Below the pieces are notes generated by a model. It ran no database searches, was not told the origin of the DNA, and saw nothing but the letters and a program-made list of their open reading frames with translations. From assembly GCA_024403735.1 (NCBI GenBank), contig JAKSRG010000002.1, positions 1-64,000 of the forward strand: DNA of 64,000 nt, given 5' to 3'. Shown here one piece after another: positions 37,205 through 45,888 of this stretch. The position numbers were made by a program, and so were the translations under genes. Origin of the DNA: Clostridia bacterium (GTDB lineage Bacteria > Bacillota > Clostridia > Saccharofermentanales > Saccharofermentanaceae). Numbering within the stretch: position 1 is the stretch's first letter; every line of letters starts with the position of its first letter.

Positions 37205-39610
37205 ATGTCCTTATGTACTAGATGTAAAAAGCGTGTAGCTATTATATTTACTAGTCGTTATGAGAACGGTGAACGTATTGATGACGGTTATTGTATAAAG
37301 TGTGCATATGAATCTGGTTTGAGTGGAATCAGTGAAATGTTCAAGGCTGCAGGCATTAATGAGAATAATATCGATGAGATGAGTGAACGTCTCGATAATA
37401 TGCTTGGGGATGGAATGAGTTCTGATCCTACAGAACTTTTCAAGTCACTTCTTAATAATGATATGCCTTTTGGTGGAGAAGATGATGGAGTTTATGAATT
37501 CGATGAGGATTCTTCTGCTACTGGTGTTGTTGATAAAGCTTCTGGCTCTGATGATGAGATTGAAGATATGGAAAACGGTGGCCTTCCATTCGTTAAGCGT
37601 AAGAGAAGTAAGAAGCTTAAGTATTTAAGTGAGTTTGGTACTGATCTTACTGCTAGAGCAGCTGAAGGTAAGATTGATAGAATTCTTGGTAGAGATAAAG
37701 AGTTAGATAGAGTTATTCAGATCCTTAATAGAAGAAGTAAGAATAACCCTGTTCTTATTGGTGCTCCTGGTGTAGGTAAAACTGCACTTGCACAGGGTTT
37801 GGCCCTTAAGATTGTCGAGGGCAATGTGCCTGAAAAAATCTTATCAATGAGAGTATGGCAGCTCGATTTGCCAGCAATGGTAGCTGGTACACAGTTCAGA
37901 GGTCAGTTCGAAGCACGTATCAAGGGTGTAATTAATGAGGCTATCAGAGAAGAGAATATTATTCTTGTAATTGATGAGCTTCACACAATCATGGGTGCTG
38001 GTGACGCTGAAGGTTCAACTAATGCTGCGAATATTCTTAAGCCTGCATTGGCTCGAGGTGAACTTAGAATTCTTGGTTCTACAACTCTTGCTGAGTATAG
38101 AAAGATTGAGAAGGATTCTGCTCTTGAGAGAAGATTCCAGAAAGTTATCGTAGATGAGCCTTCTGTTGAAATGGCAATTGAGATTATGAAGGGAATTAAG
38201 GACTATTATGAGAAGCATCATAATGTCTCATATTCTGATGAAGTAATTGAATTCGCTGTTAAGGCATCTAAGAGATATATTACTGACCGTTTCTTACCGG
38301 ATAAGGCTATTGACCTTATTGATGAAGCTGGTTCACGTGCAAATCTCGAGAACGTTAAGTTAACTAAGCTTGCTAGTGCTAAGAAGGATTTGGAAGTTGC
38401 TTTGAAGGAGTACGATCAGTTCTCTGAAGAAATCTCTGATATTTCAGTAGAAGATCAGCAGGAGAGCTTTGCTAAGATTGCTCAGCTCAAGGCTAATGCT
38501 GATAGACTTCAGAAGGAAGTTGATGATCTTGAAGATGAGATTAAGCCAGATCCAATAACAATTGAAGATATTGCAAGAGTAGTTGAGATGTGGACAGGTA
38601 TTCCTATGAAGTCTATCTCTGAAACTGAGACTACTAAGCTTGTTAATCTTGAGGAGCGTCTGCATCAGAGAGTTATTGGTCAGGAGAAGGCTGTAACAGC
38701 AGTAGCTAAGGCTGTAAGACGTAATAGATCTGGATTTACTAAGAAGCATAAGCCAGCTTCATTCTTGTTTGTTGGTCCTACTGGTGTAGGTAAGACTGAG
38801 CTCGTAAAAGCACTCGCAGAGGCTATGTTTGATTCTGAGGATGCACTTATCAGAATTGATATGTCTGAATATATGGAAGCTCATTCAGTTAGTAAGATGA
38901 TTGGTTCTCCTCCAGGTTATGTAGGCCATGATGATGCTGGTCAGTTGACAGAGCAGGTTAGAAGAAAGCCATATTCAGTTATTCTCTTCGATGAAATTGA
39001 GAAGGCACATGCTGATGTTTATAATCTCTTGTTGCAGCTTCTTGATGAAGGTAGATTAACAGATAGCCATGGTGTTCATGTTAATTTTGAGAACACAATT
39101 ATCATTATGACTTCAAATGCCGGTAATTCATCTAAGGCTAATACTATTGGCTTTATGAATGAGACTAAAGAAGCTCTTGATGGCAAGGTATCATCTGCGC
39201 TTAAGGAGATTTTCAGACCTGAATTCCTTAACAGAATTGATGAGACAGTTATCTTTAATAAGCTCAATCCTGACGAGATACGTAAGATTGTTGATATCAT
39301 GATTAAGGAAGTATTTGATAGTCTTACTGAAAAGCATATCGAAGGTAGTATTACTGATGCTGCTAAGGATGAACTCGCTAAGCTAGGTTATGATACTAAT
39401 TTCGGTGCTAGACCTCTTCGTAAGGTTATCAGAAATAAAGTTGAAGACTTGCTTACTGATTTGTTCCTTGAAGGCAAACTCAACGATTGTAAGAAGCTTG
39501 AGATTGATATCAAGGATGGTGAGTTTGTAATTAACTTCCTCGAGACAGAAGAAGTAATTCTTACAACACCACGCAGAACTCGTAAAAAGAAGAGTGACGA
39601 AGAAAATTAA
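37205..39610 (+). CDS. ClpC-type AAA+ unfoldase with N-terminal zinc ribbon
   Basis: This 801-residue Hsp100 ATPase has two AAA+ modules: GAPGVGKTA with [14 protein letters not shown] in the first and GPTGVGKTE with [14 protein letters not shown] in the second. An IGF tripeptide near residue 648 (NTIGFMN) matches the ClpP-docking loop, so it should feed ClpP. Instead of the usual double Clp_N repeat, the N-terminus has a small zinc ribbon (C4-x2-C7 and C30-x2-C33), followed by an acidic linker to about residue 140. That resembles the zinc region of McsA/UVR-type adaptors and may receive substrates. A short middle domain (about 395-445) is present. It is five bases downstream of uvrA and ends at a terminator. 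Confidence 0.88.
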   Translation: MSLCTRCKKRVAIIFTSRYENGERIDDGYCIKCAYESGLSGISEMFKAAGINENNIDEMSERLDNMLGDGMSSDPTELFKSLLNNDMPFGGEDDGVYEFDEDSSATGVVDKASGSDDEIEDMENGGLPFVKRKRSKKLKYLSEFGTDLTARAAEGKIDRILGRDKELDRVIQILNRRSKNNPVLIGAPGVGKTALAQGLALKIVEGNVPEKILSMRVWQLDLPAMVAGTQFRGQFEARIKGVINEAIREENIILVIDELHTIMGAGDAEGSTNAANILKPALARGELRILGSTTLAEYRKIEKDSALERRFQKVIVDEPSVEMAIEIMKGIKDYYEKHHNVSYSDEVIEFAVKASKRYITDRFLPDKAIDLIDEAGSRANLENVKLTKLASAKKDLEVALKEYDQFSEEISDISVEDQQESFAKIAQLKANADRLQKEVDDLEDEIKPDPITIEDIARVVEMWTGIPMKSISETETTKLVNLEERLHQRVIGQEKAVTAVAKAVRRNRSGFTKKHKPASFLFVGPTGVGKTELVKALAEAMFDSEDALIRIDMSEYMEAHSVSKMIGSPPGYVGHDDAGQLTEQVRRKPYSVILFDEIEKAHADVYNLLLQLLDEGRLTDSHGVHVNFENTIIIMTSNAGNSSKANTIGFMNETKEALDGKVSSALKEIFRPEFLNRIDETVIFNKLNPDEIRKIVDIMIKEVFDSLTEKHIEGSITDAAKDELAKLGYDTNFGARPLRKVIRNKVEDLLTDLFLEGKLNDCKKLEIDIKDGEFVINFLETEEVILTTPRRTRKKKSDEEN

Positions 39611-39617
39611 GCATAAG

Positions 39618-39644
39618 AAAGGGGCATCAAATTGATGCCCCTTT
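39618..39644. terminator. Bidirectional terminator (clpC-like / argJ)
   Basis: AAAGGGGCATCAA (39618-39630) pairs with TTGATGCCCCTTT (39632-39644), with the inner pairs opening into a small loop, followed by TATAATGC. It lies between convergent genes. Confidence 0.85.
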
Positions 39645-39669
39645 TATAATGCAATTTATATCAGTACAA

Positions 39670-40884
39670 TCAGCTTCTGTAGCTACCGTTAATCTTAACG
39701 TAGTCGTAAGAGAAATCGCATGTGTACATTCTGTCATATGCTTCGCCTTCGTGAAGAACAATCTTGATTGTAATATCATGCTCAGCTAAAAGCTTAGCTG
39801 CAGCTTCTTCGTCTGTAATAGTAGCATCGCCATCCTTACATACACACAAGTCGCCGATATACATATCAAGTCTGTTAGGATCAAAGGAAGCTCCTGAATA
39901 ACCAGCAGCTGTAATGAAACGACCAAAGTTAGCATCTTCACCGAAGATAGCAGTCTTACAAAGAGGTGATCTAGCAATTGCTGTAACTACGAGCTTTGCA
40001 TCGTACTCATCTTTTGCACCATAAACTTCAACTTCAAGAAGCTTTGTAGCACCTTCGCCATCGCAAGCAATCATACGAGCGAGGTCTGTAGCGAGCTGTT
40101 CGAGAGTGTTATAGAAGAGTTCAGCGTTCTCAGAACCTTCTTCAATAGTGATATTACTAGCGCCGTTAGCGAAAACCATAACAGAATCACAAACGGATGT
40201 ATCACCATCAACACTTACACGATTGAATGTATGAGCAACAGCCTTCTTAAGCATTGTATCAAGTAATGGCTTCTCAATCTTTGCATCTGTTGTGAACACG
40301 CAGATCATAGTTGCGAGGTTAGGGTGAATCATACCAGAACCCTTAGCCTGAGCTGCGATTGTGATAACTTCGCCATTGTTGAGTGTAATTGTTGCACTAA
40401 CTTCCTTTGGAACTGTATCAGTAGTCATCATTGCGAGTTCTGAATTATGAGCTGACTGCTCGTCTGCGCTAAGTGCAGATGTAAGCTCTGGAACATGCTT
40501 AATCATCTTTTCTAATGGAAGTCTGATACCAATAACACCAGTAGAAGCAGTGAGTACTTCGTCAGATGTGATACCAAGTTCTGATGCGATTGCCTTAGCA
40601 AGCTCATCAGCATCCTTTTCGCCAACAGGACCAACACAAGCGTTTGCGTTCTTAGCATTTATAGCGATTGCTCTCTTTGGAAGACCATTATCAATGAGCT
40701 TAATTGATCTCTGGAGTGAGTGGCCTTTCACGAGATTAGATGTGTATACGCCGCTAACTGTTGCAGGGTAATCAGAACAGATGAGTGCAAAATCTAATTT
40801 GTTCTCGCCCTTTAAGTCAGCACAAATGCCAGCAGCTTTATAGCCCTTAGGCAATGTAATATATGAATTATTTGAGTCTGACAT
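39670..40884 (-). CDS. argJ: Glutamate N-acetyltransferase / ornithine acetyltransferase
   Basis: This enzyme moves the acetyl group from N-acetylornithine to glutamate, which closes the arginine acetyl cycle; bifunctional forms can also use acetyl-CoA. At 404 residues it is normal. The autocleavage site lies in KGSGMIHPNLATMICVF, between Ala and Thr, where Thr becomes the nucleophile. An early conserved segment reads INAKNANACVG. The C-terminus ends YVKINGSYRS, the typical family ending. AGGAG precedes the ATG. It is monocistronic; no other arg biosynthesis gene is in the window. Confidence 0.95.
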   Translation of the reverse strand: MSDSNNSYITLPKGYKAAGICADLKGENKLDFALICSDYPATVSGVYTSNLVKGHSLQRSIKLIDNGLPKRAIAINAKNANACVGPVGEKDADELAKAIASELGITSDEVLTASTGVIGIRLPLEKMIKHVPELTSALSADEQSAHNSELAMMTTDTVPKEVSATITLNNGEVITIAAQAKGSGMIHPNLATMICVFTTDAKIEKPLLDTMLKKAVAHTFNRVSVDGDTSVCDSVMVFANGASNITIEEGSENAELFYNTLEQLATDLARMIACDGEGATKLLEVEVYGAKDEYDAKLVVTAIARSPLCKTAIFGEDANFGRFITAAGYSGASFDPNRLDMYIGDLCVCKDGDATITDEEAAAKLLAEHDITIKIVLHEGEAYDRMYTCDFSYDYVKINGSYRS

Positions 40885-40974
40885 ATATAACTCCTTCTTA
40901 TTTATTATTTTGACATTGTACGCTTATAATATATTAAACGCAATAAATAGATTGCACTAATAAACATTTTGCAC

Positions 40975-41003
40975 TTGACATATTTTGAATGTACTAATAT
41001 AAT
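40975..41003 (+). promoter_or_regulatory. Strong promoter of the His-Gln-Lys tRNA cluster
   Basis: TTGACA (40975-40980) and TATAAT (40998-41003), both perfect, are 17 bp apart. The first tRNA begins 33 bases downstream. Confidence 0.9.
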
Positions 41004-41035
41004 TCTTTCGCTGGGTTACGAGTACTGGTTAACAT

Positions 41036-41113
41036 GGTGGTATTAGTTCAGTTGGTTAGAGCGCTAGTTTGTGGCACTAGAAATCATGGGTTCGAGTCCC
41101 ATATACCACCCCA
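41036..41113 (+). tRNA. tRNA-His(GTG)
   Basis: The cloverleaf has acceptor GTGGTAT paired with ATACCAC, an extra 5' G at 41036 opposite C73 (the histidine identity feature), anticodon loop TTGTGGC and encoded CCA. It is first of three. Confidence 0.96.
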
Positions 41114-41159
41114 CTTTTTTATTTTTAATTTCATTGCAAGTGCTATGAACCTGTGATAA

Positions 41160-41233
41160 TGGGGTGTCGCCAAGTGGTAAGGCACGGGTCTTTGACTCCC
41201 GCACCGTAGGTTCAATTCCTGCCACCCCAGCCA
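41160..41233 (+). tRNA. tRNA-Gln(TTG)
   Basis: It begins TGGGGTGTCGCCAAGTGG, the usual tRNA-Gln start. The anticodon loop CTTTGAC carries TTG, the T-loop is GTTCAATTC, and it ends ACCCCAGCCA. It is second of three and 46 bases after tRNA-His. Confidence 0.95.
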
Positions 41234-41237
41234 ACTT

Positions 41238-41313
41238 GGTTCACTAGCTCAGTCGGTAGAGCACTTGACTTTTAATCAAGGGGTCTGGAGTTCGAACCTC
41301 CAGTGAGCCACCA
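41238..41313 (+). tRNA. tRNA-Lys(TTT)
   Basis: It begins GGTTCACTAGCTCAGTCGG, has anticodon loop CTTTTAA (TTT) and T-loop GTTCGAACC, and has an encoded CCA. One T·G pair lies in the acceptor stem. It is four bases after tRNA-Gln. Confidence 0.96.
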
Positions 41314-41326
41314 TATATGAGTTTTT

Positions 41327-41350
41327 TAGCTTTCGAGTAATCGGAAGCTA
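41327..41350 (+). terminator. Terminator of the His-Gln-Lys cluster
   Basis: TAGCTTTC (41327-41334) pairs with GGAAGCTA (41343-41350), with one U·G pair, followed by TTTTTGTTTTT. Confidence 0.85.
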
Positions 41351-41456
41351 TTTTTGTTTTTACTCACAATTATTTGTTATTTTTATAAGAGATTTGAAAT
41401 CTACCATAAAGTGTTTTCGATACAATCGTTATATCTTTTTAAGTGTGGAGGCATTT

Positions 41457-42194
41457 ATGATTGATATTACTAATAAGTGGGTATTAGTTACTGGTGCTAG
41501 CCGTGGCCTTGGTCGTCTTATGACTGAGGAACTTGCAAGAAGAGGGGCAAATCTTATTTTGCAGGCTAGTAAAGAAGAAAACCTTAATGATATTGCTAAG
41601 TTTGCAAGAAATTTGGGTAGAGAAGTAGTTACAGTTGGATGCGATTTAGGTTCAATTGAAGAAGTAAAGGCGATGCTTGATAAAATCGATTGTTATGATA
41701 TCGACATCGTATATAATAATGCTGGTAAGCAGGTTACATATAGACCTGATGTATTTGATACAGATCCATATGAGTATGATATTAGCTTTAGAATTAATAC
41801 AGTAGCTCCTATGATGATTTGTTATAGAATACTTCCTAAGATGCTTAAGAAGGGTTTCGGAAGAATTCTTAATACAACATCTGGTATTGATAACGAACCT
41901 GAGCAGGGACCTTACTCTGCATCTAAGGCTGGCCTTGATAAGGTTACTAAAGATCTAACAAAGCTTGTTAAAGATGAGGATGTTATTATTTACTTAACTG
42001 ATCCAGGTTGGTGTAGAACTGATCTTGGTGGACCTATGGCACCTAATGATCCTATTTCTGCAGTTCCGGGACTTCTTGCTGGTGGTTTTGCATCTAAGGC
42101 TAAGAATGGTAGTTACCTACATGCACAGGACTATGCTGATTTAAGTATTGAAGAGATTGTAAAAGGCTTAGAAGAGGGGAAGTTTCCACTTTAA
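41457..42194 (+). CDS. Short-chain dehydrogenase/reductase (SDR)
   Basis: This 245-residue classical SDR has the NAD(P) motif TGASRGLG near the N-terminus, NNAGK, a Ser-type region NTTSGID and the catalytic YSASK. The Arg in GASRG suggests a preference for NADP(H). The substrate is unknown. Its closing region (DPGWCRTDLGGPMAP) is typical of the 'SDR family NAD(P)-dependent oxidoreductase' group. The ATG at 41457 follows GGAGG by six bases; a longer in-frame start at 41394 runs back into the promoter region. It stands between two tRNA clusters and ends at its own terminator. Confidence 0.9.
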   Translation: MIDITNKWVLVTGASRGLGRLMTEELARRGANLILQASKEENLNDIAKFARNLGREVVTVGCDLGSIEEVKAMLDKIDCYDIDIVYNNAGKQVTYRPDVFDTDPYEYDISFRINTVAPMMICYRILPKMLKKGFGRILNTTSGIDNEPEQGPYSASKAGLDKVTKDLTKLVKDEDVIIYLTDPGWCRTDLGGPMAPNDPISAVPGLLAGGFASKAKNGSYLHAQDYADLSIEEIVKGLEEGKFPL

Positions 42195-42217
42195 TAAGTA
42201 AGTAGGGTGTATTGATT

Positions 42218-42249
42218 AAGGCTGTTTTAGAAATATCTGAAACAGCCTT
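42218..42249 (+). terminator. Terminator after the SDR gene
   Basis: AAGGCTGTTTT (42218-42228) pairs with GAAACAGCCTT (42239-42249) with a G-U pair at the top, and is followed by TTTCTAT. The stem sequence closely resembles the terminator at 12817-12842 (both AAGGCTGTTT). Confidence 0.82.
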
Positions 42250-42312
42250 TTTCTATATCTAGAATATTATGATATGCTAGGTAGGAAGTAATTATTGGAG
42301 AGAGGGTTATTT

Positions 42313-42894
42313 ATGTATTCTATTTGTGAGAGAACATTTAGAGATGAATGGTTTGCTTTTGAAACAGATAGATTGAGACTAGCAGTTCTTAAGAAGTCTG
42401 CAGTTGATAAGGTGACAGATTACTATGTTCGTAATAGACAATTCCATAGACAGTGGTCACAGACACATAATGACGATTATTTTACTAAAAAAGAACAGAA
42501 GGCTTATCTTAAAAATGATGAGATTTGCTTTTTTGATGAAATGATTATTCCTCTTTATATTGTAGAGAAAACTAACCCTAATAAGATTATCGGAAGAGTA
42601 TCTTTGTTTAATGTATCTCGAGGAGGTATGCAAAGCGCTATTATTGGATATCATCTTGATGAACATGCCCAGGGTAAAGGTTTTATGCTAGAAGCCGTTA
42701 AGGCTACCTGTGAAGTAGCATTTGATTATTTTAGACTTCATAGAATTGAAGCATACATTATGCCTCATAATCAGAAATCACTTAACCTTATTCGCAATGC
42801 TGGATTTGAAGAGGATGGATATAAACGTAAATTTATGCATATCAATGGGGAATGGGAAGACCATGTATCTTTTTCATATTTGAATGAAAAATAA
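42313..42894 (+). CDS. GNAT N-acetyltransferase (RimJ/RimL type)
   Basis: This 193-residue protein has the GNAT acetyl-CoA motif as GYHLDEHAQGKGFMLEAVKA (the Q/R-x-x-G-x-G/A part is AQGKGF). The later RIEAYIMPHNQKSLNLIRNAGF segment is typical of RimJ/RimL-like acetyltransferases, which acetylate protein N-termini or small molecules. The acceptor is not known. The ATG at 42313 follows an AGAGAGGG site; an in-frame TTG at 42295 is less likely. It is monocistronic. Confidence 0.87.
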   Translation: MYSICERTFRDEWFAFETDRLRLAVLKKSAVDKVTDYYVRNRQFHRQWSQTHNDDYFTKKEQKAYLKNDEICFFDEMIIPLYIVEKTNPNKIIGRVSLFNVSRGGMQSAIIGYHLDEHAQGKGFMLEAVKATCEVAFDYFRLHRIEAYIMPHNQKSLNLIRNAGFEEDGYKRKFMHINGEWEDHVSFSYLNEK

Positions 42895-42978
42895 AAGAAT
42901 TTCAAAAATTCTCTAAAAGATAGTATAAATTTTTAAAAGTATGCGATAATAGAAATAATTGGAATTGGAGGTAAATTC

Positions 42979-43410
42979 ATGAAGAATTCTTCTTTGCTTG
43001 TTAAGATATGTTCTGTTGCACTTATTTCAGCTCTTGCAGTATCAATCGTTGCATGTAGTTCTAAAGATAAAAAAGAAAAGAAACCAGCGGAGTCAGAGGT
43101 AGAGCCTAGTGTTGAGATGACTACTACAACTGCAGCTCCAACAACAACTGTTCCAACATTTTCTGGACCTGATACTAACGATATTACTATTTCTTGGGAT
43201 GAGACAGCTCTTACTGAACCTACTGTAAAGTATGTTAAGTGTAATGAGTTCGTTAATGTTCGTAAGGGACCAGGTACTGATTACGAAGCAGTTGCTAAGT
43301 TTACTAACAATATGCAGGTAATTGTTGTTGCTACAACAGCTAATGGCTGGAGTAAGACACAGGATGGATATTACGTTTCAAGCGAATTGTTGACTGATAT
43401 ACCTAGCTGA
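42979..43410 (+). CDS. SH3-domain lipoprotein
   Basis: This 143-residue lipoprotein has a signal peptide ending in the lipobox SIVAC (Cys at residue 26). A charged and Thr/Pro-rich linker (about 30-75) follows, then a bacterial SH3_3 domain from about 85 to the end, with the hallmark NVRKGPGTDYEAVAKF. Such domains usually bind cell-wall peptides, so it is probably a membrane-anchored surface protein of unknown role. GGAGG precedes the ATG by seven bases. A GATAAT hexamer with a TG extension sits at about 42943-42951. It is between the GNAT gene and the Gly-Arg tRNA pair. Confidence 0.87.
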   Translation: MKNSSLLVKICSVALISALAVSIVACSSKDKKEKKPAESEVEPSVEMTTTTAAPTTTVPTFSGPDTNDITISWDETALTEPTVKYVKCNEFVNVRKGPGTDYEAVAKFTNNMQVIVVATTANGWSKTQDGYYVSSELLTDIPS

Positions 43411-43440
43411 TAAAAAGTTAGATTTTTTCGAAAAAAGTTG

Positions 43441-43469
43441 TAGACAATACTGGACGCTTATTGTATTAT
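43441..43469 (+). promoter_or_regulatory. Promoter of the Gly-Arg tRNA pair
   Basis: TAGACA (43441-43446) and TATTAT (43464-43469) have a 17-bp spacer. tRNA-Gly starts 31 bases downstream. Confidence 0.65.
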
Positions 43470-43499
43470 ATTTAGGCGTTTGAAAAAGCGTCCAAAAGT

Positions 43500-43573
43500 G
43501 CGGGTGTAGTTCAATGGTAGAACTCCAGCCTTCCAAGCTGATCACGTGGGTTCGATTCCCATCACCCGCTCCA
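43500..43573 (+). tRNA. tRNA-Gly(TCC)
   Basis: Acceptor GCGGGTG pairs with CACCCGC. The anticodon loop CTTCCAA carries TCC, the T-loop is GTTCGATTC, and TCCA is encoded. Confidence 0.96.
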
Positions 43574-43579
43574 CTTTAT

Positions 43580-43656
43580 GGGTCTATAGCTCAGTTGGAT
43601 AGAGCAACAGCCTTCTAAGCTGTGGGTCGGAGGTTCGAGTCCCCCTAGGCTCGCCA
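43580..43656 (+). tRNA. tRNA-Arg(TCT)
   Basis: It begins GGGTCTATAGCTCAGTTGG, has anticodon loop CTTCTAA (TCT) and T-loop GTTCGAGTC, and has an encoded CCA. It decodes AGA, the dominant arginine codon of this window. Confidence 0.95.
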
Positions 43657-43677
43657 AGAACCATCAATGATGGTTCT
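43657..43677 (+). terminator. Terminator of the Gly-Arg tRNA pair
   Basis: AGAACCATC (43657-43665) pairs with GATGGTTCT (43669-43677), with a 3-base loop and a run of eight more T residues. It starts at the base after the tRNA end. Confidence 0.92.
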
Positions 43678-43804
43678 TTTTTTTTGCCTTTTTATCAGGG
43701 TTGTGTTCATTACAAAGTTGATTAATTGGGATTTTGTAGGGATTAGCATATCAGTCTCATCTTTTTATTATTTTAAATATAGAAGGCTTGATTTTTCGAA
43801 TAAA

Positions 43805-43813
43805 TGGTATAAT
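43805..43813 (+). promoter_or_regulatory. Extended -10 promoter of the topoisomerase pair
   Basis: TG-G-TATAAT at 43805-43813 is a perfect extended -10. TTGATT at 43788 is only 14 bp upstream, so the promoter probably relies on the TG extension. The start codon is 29 bases downstream. Confidence 0.6.
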
Positions 43814-43841
43814 AACTGTACGTTTGTTTATGGGGGTTAAT

Positions 43842-45836
43842 ATGAGCAAAAAGCAGGAATATGGCAATGATAGTATTTCAATGCTCAAAGGTGCAGATCG
43901 TGTAAGAAAGAGACCTGGAGTTATTTTTGGTTCTGACGATCTAGAGGGTTGTATTCATTCTTTCTTTGAGATTCTTTCTAACTCTATTGATGAAGCGCGT
44001 GAAGGTCATGGTAAGCAGATTATCGTTACACGCTTTAAGGATGGATCTTTGCAGGTTGAGGATTTTGGTCGTGGTATTCCACTTGATTACAATCCTAAGG
44101 AGCAGAGATTTAACTGGGAGCTTGTATACTGTGAGCTTTATGCTGGTGCTAAGTATGATAACAATGCAGCAGGTGATTATGAGTATTCATTAGGTCTTAA
44201 TGGTCTTGGTGCATGCGCAACTCAGTATTCATCTGAATTTTTCGAAGTTACAGTATTCAGAGATAAAACTAAATACTCACTTTCTTTTAAGAAGGGTGAG
44301 CCTGTTGGCGAGCTTGTAAAAGAGCCATACAGATTTAATAGAACAGGTACTATTCAGCGTTGGAAACCTGACTCAGAAGTATTTACAGATACAGTTGTTC
44401 CTTTTGAAAGACTTAAGGATATTGTTAAGAAGCAGTCTGTTGTAAATGGCGGTATTGAGTTCGTATTGAAGGATGAAGCTACTGGTTCTGAGGAGCATTT
44501 CCTTTGTCCAAATGGTATTGCTGGATACTGTCAGGAACTTTCTAATATGAAGGGCTTCACTGAGCCATATTTCTTCGAGGCTGAAGGTCGTGGTAGAGAT
44601 AGCGAAGATCGTCCTGTATATAATGTTAAGGTGCAGGTTGCACTCTGTTTCAATAATGAGGTTAATGAGATTCAGTACTTCCATAACTCTAGTTTCTTGG
44701 AGCATGGTGGTTCACCTGATAAGGCTGTTAAGAATGCTCTTGTTTACACAATCGATAAAGAGATTAAAGCAAGAGATAAGTATAAAGCTAATGAGTCAAA
44801 GATTAAGTTCGAGGACGTTCAGGACTCATTAATTCTTGTATCAAGTACTTTTTCTACTCAGACTTCTTATGAGAACCAGACAAAGAAGGCTATCAACAAT
44901 AAGTTCATTCAGGATTTCATGACTGACCTTATTAAGACTAACCTTGAGATTTGGTTCATTGAGAATAAGCAGCTTGGTGACAAGGTAGTTGAGCAGATCC
45001 TCATTAATAAGAGATCACGTGAGAATGCAGAGAAGGCTAGAACTTCAATGAAGAACAAGCTCACAGTGAAGATTGATATTGCTAATAAGATTAAGAAATT
45101 CCATGACTGCAAGAGTAAGGATTCTTCTATCAGAGAGCTCTACATTGTAGAGGGTGATTCTGCTATGGGTTCTATCATTCTTGCTAGAGATAGCGAATTC
45201 CAGGGAGTTATGCCAATTAGAGGTAAGATACTTAACTGTCTTAAAGCTAATTATGAGCAGATCTTTAAAAGTGAGATTATCACTGACCTTATCAAGGTTT
45301 TGGGCTGTGGAGTAGAGATTAAGGACAAGCATAACAAGGATTTGTCAGCATTCAATATTGATCAGCTCCGTTGGAATAAGATCATTATCTGTACTGATGC
45401 CGATGTCGATGGCTTCCAGATTAGAACTCTTGTTGCAACAATGATTTATAGACTTGCTCCAACTCTTATTGAGCAGGGATATGTATATATTGCTGAATCA
45501 CCACTTTTCGAGATTACTGCTAAGAGTAAGGGTAAGAATAGTGTTGAGAAGACATACTTTGCTTATAGTGACAAAGAAAAGTCTGATATTGTTAAGAAGC
45601 TTGAAGGTCAGACAATTACAATTCAGCGTTCTAAGGGTCTTGGTGAGAATACAAAGGAAATGATGGCAGAGACAACTATGAACCCTAAGTCACGTCGTCT
45701 TATCAGAGTAACACCTGATGATGCAGAACGTACAGCAGAGATGTTTGATTTGCTTCTTGGTGATAACCTTGAAGGTCGTAAGCGTCATATTGAGCAAGAA
45801 GGTTATATGTATCTTGAGATGCTCGATTTGAGTTAA
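43842..45836 (+). CDS. Type IIA topoisomerase subunit B (ParE/GyrB-like)
   Basis: This 664-residue subunit comprises a GHKL ATPase domain (SNSIDEAREGH with the Asn/Glu pair, then VEDFGRGIPLDYN), a transducer, and a TOPRIM domain (YIVEGDSAMGS, PIRGKILN, DADVDGFQIRTL). The TOPRIM acidic motif normally continues AHIRTL, and FQIRTL here marks a diverged group. The pair with the next gene should make topoisomerase IV or a second gyrase. With no canonical gyrA/gyrB in view I cannot tell which. The ATG at 43842 follows GGGGG; the longer in-frame start at 43788 is upstream of the promoter -10. Confidence 0.9.
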   Translation: MSKKQEYGNDSISMLKGADRVRKRPGVIFGSDDLEGCIHSFFEILSNSIDEAREGHGKQIIVTRFKDGSLQVEDFGRGIPLDYNPKEQRFNWELVYCELYAGAKYDNNAAGDYEYSLGLNGLGACATQYSSEFFEVTVFRDKTKYSLSFKKGEPVGELVKEPYRFNRTGTIQRWKPDSEVFTDTVVPFERLKDIVKKQSVVNGGIEFVLKDEATGSEEHFLCPNGIAGYCQELSNMKGFTEPYFFEAEGRGRDSEDRPVYNVKVQVALCFNNEVNEIQYFHNSSFLEHGGSPDKAVKNALVYTIDKEIKARDKYKANESKIKFEDVQDSLILVSSTFSTQTSYENQTKKAINNKFIQDFMTDLIKTNLEIWFIENKQLGDKVVEQILINKRSRENAEKARTSMKNKLTVKIDIANKIKKFHDCKSKDSSIRELYIVEGDSAMGSIILARDSEFQGVMPIRGKILNCLKANYEQIFKSEIITDLIKVLGCGVEIKDKHNKDLSAFNIDQLRWNKIIICTDADVDGFQIRTLVATMIYRLAPTLIEQGYVYIAESPLFEITAKSKGKNSVEKTYFAYSDKEKSDIVKKLEGQTITIQRSKGLGENTKEMMAETTMNPKSRRLIRVTPDDAERTAEMFDLLLGDNLEGRKRHIEQEGYMYLEMLDLS

Positions 45837-45888
45837 TTCAAATTGATTTTGGTTATTCGATTACTAGTGTTTATTATTGGAGATAAAA

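Noticed and set aside
42218..42249. Near-identical terminator stems at 12817 and 42218 as a dispersed repeat
   Set aside because: Only about 10 bases are shared and both act as simple terminators. This is not enough for a repeat family.
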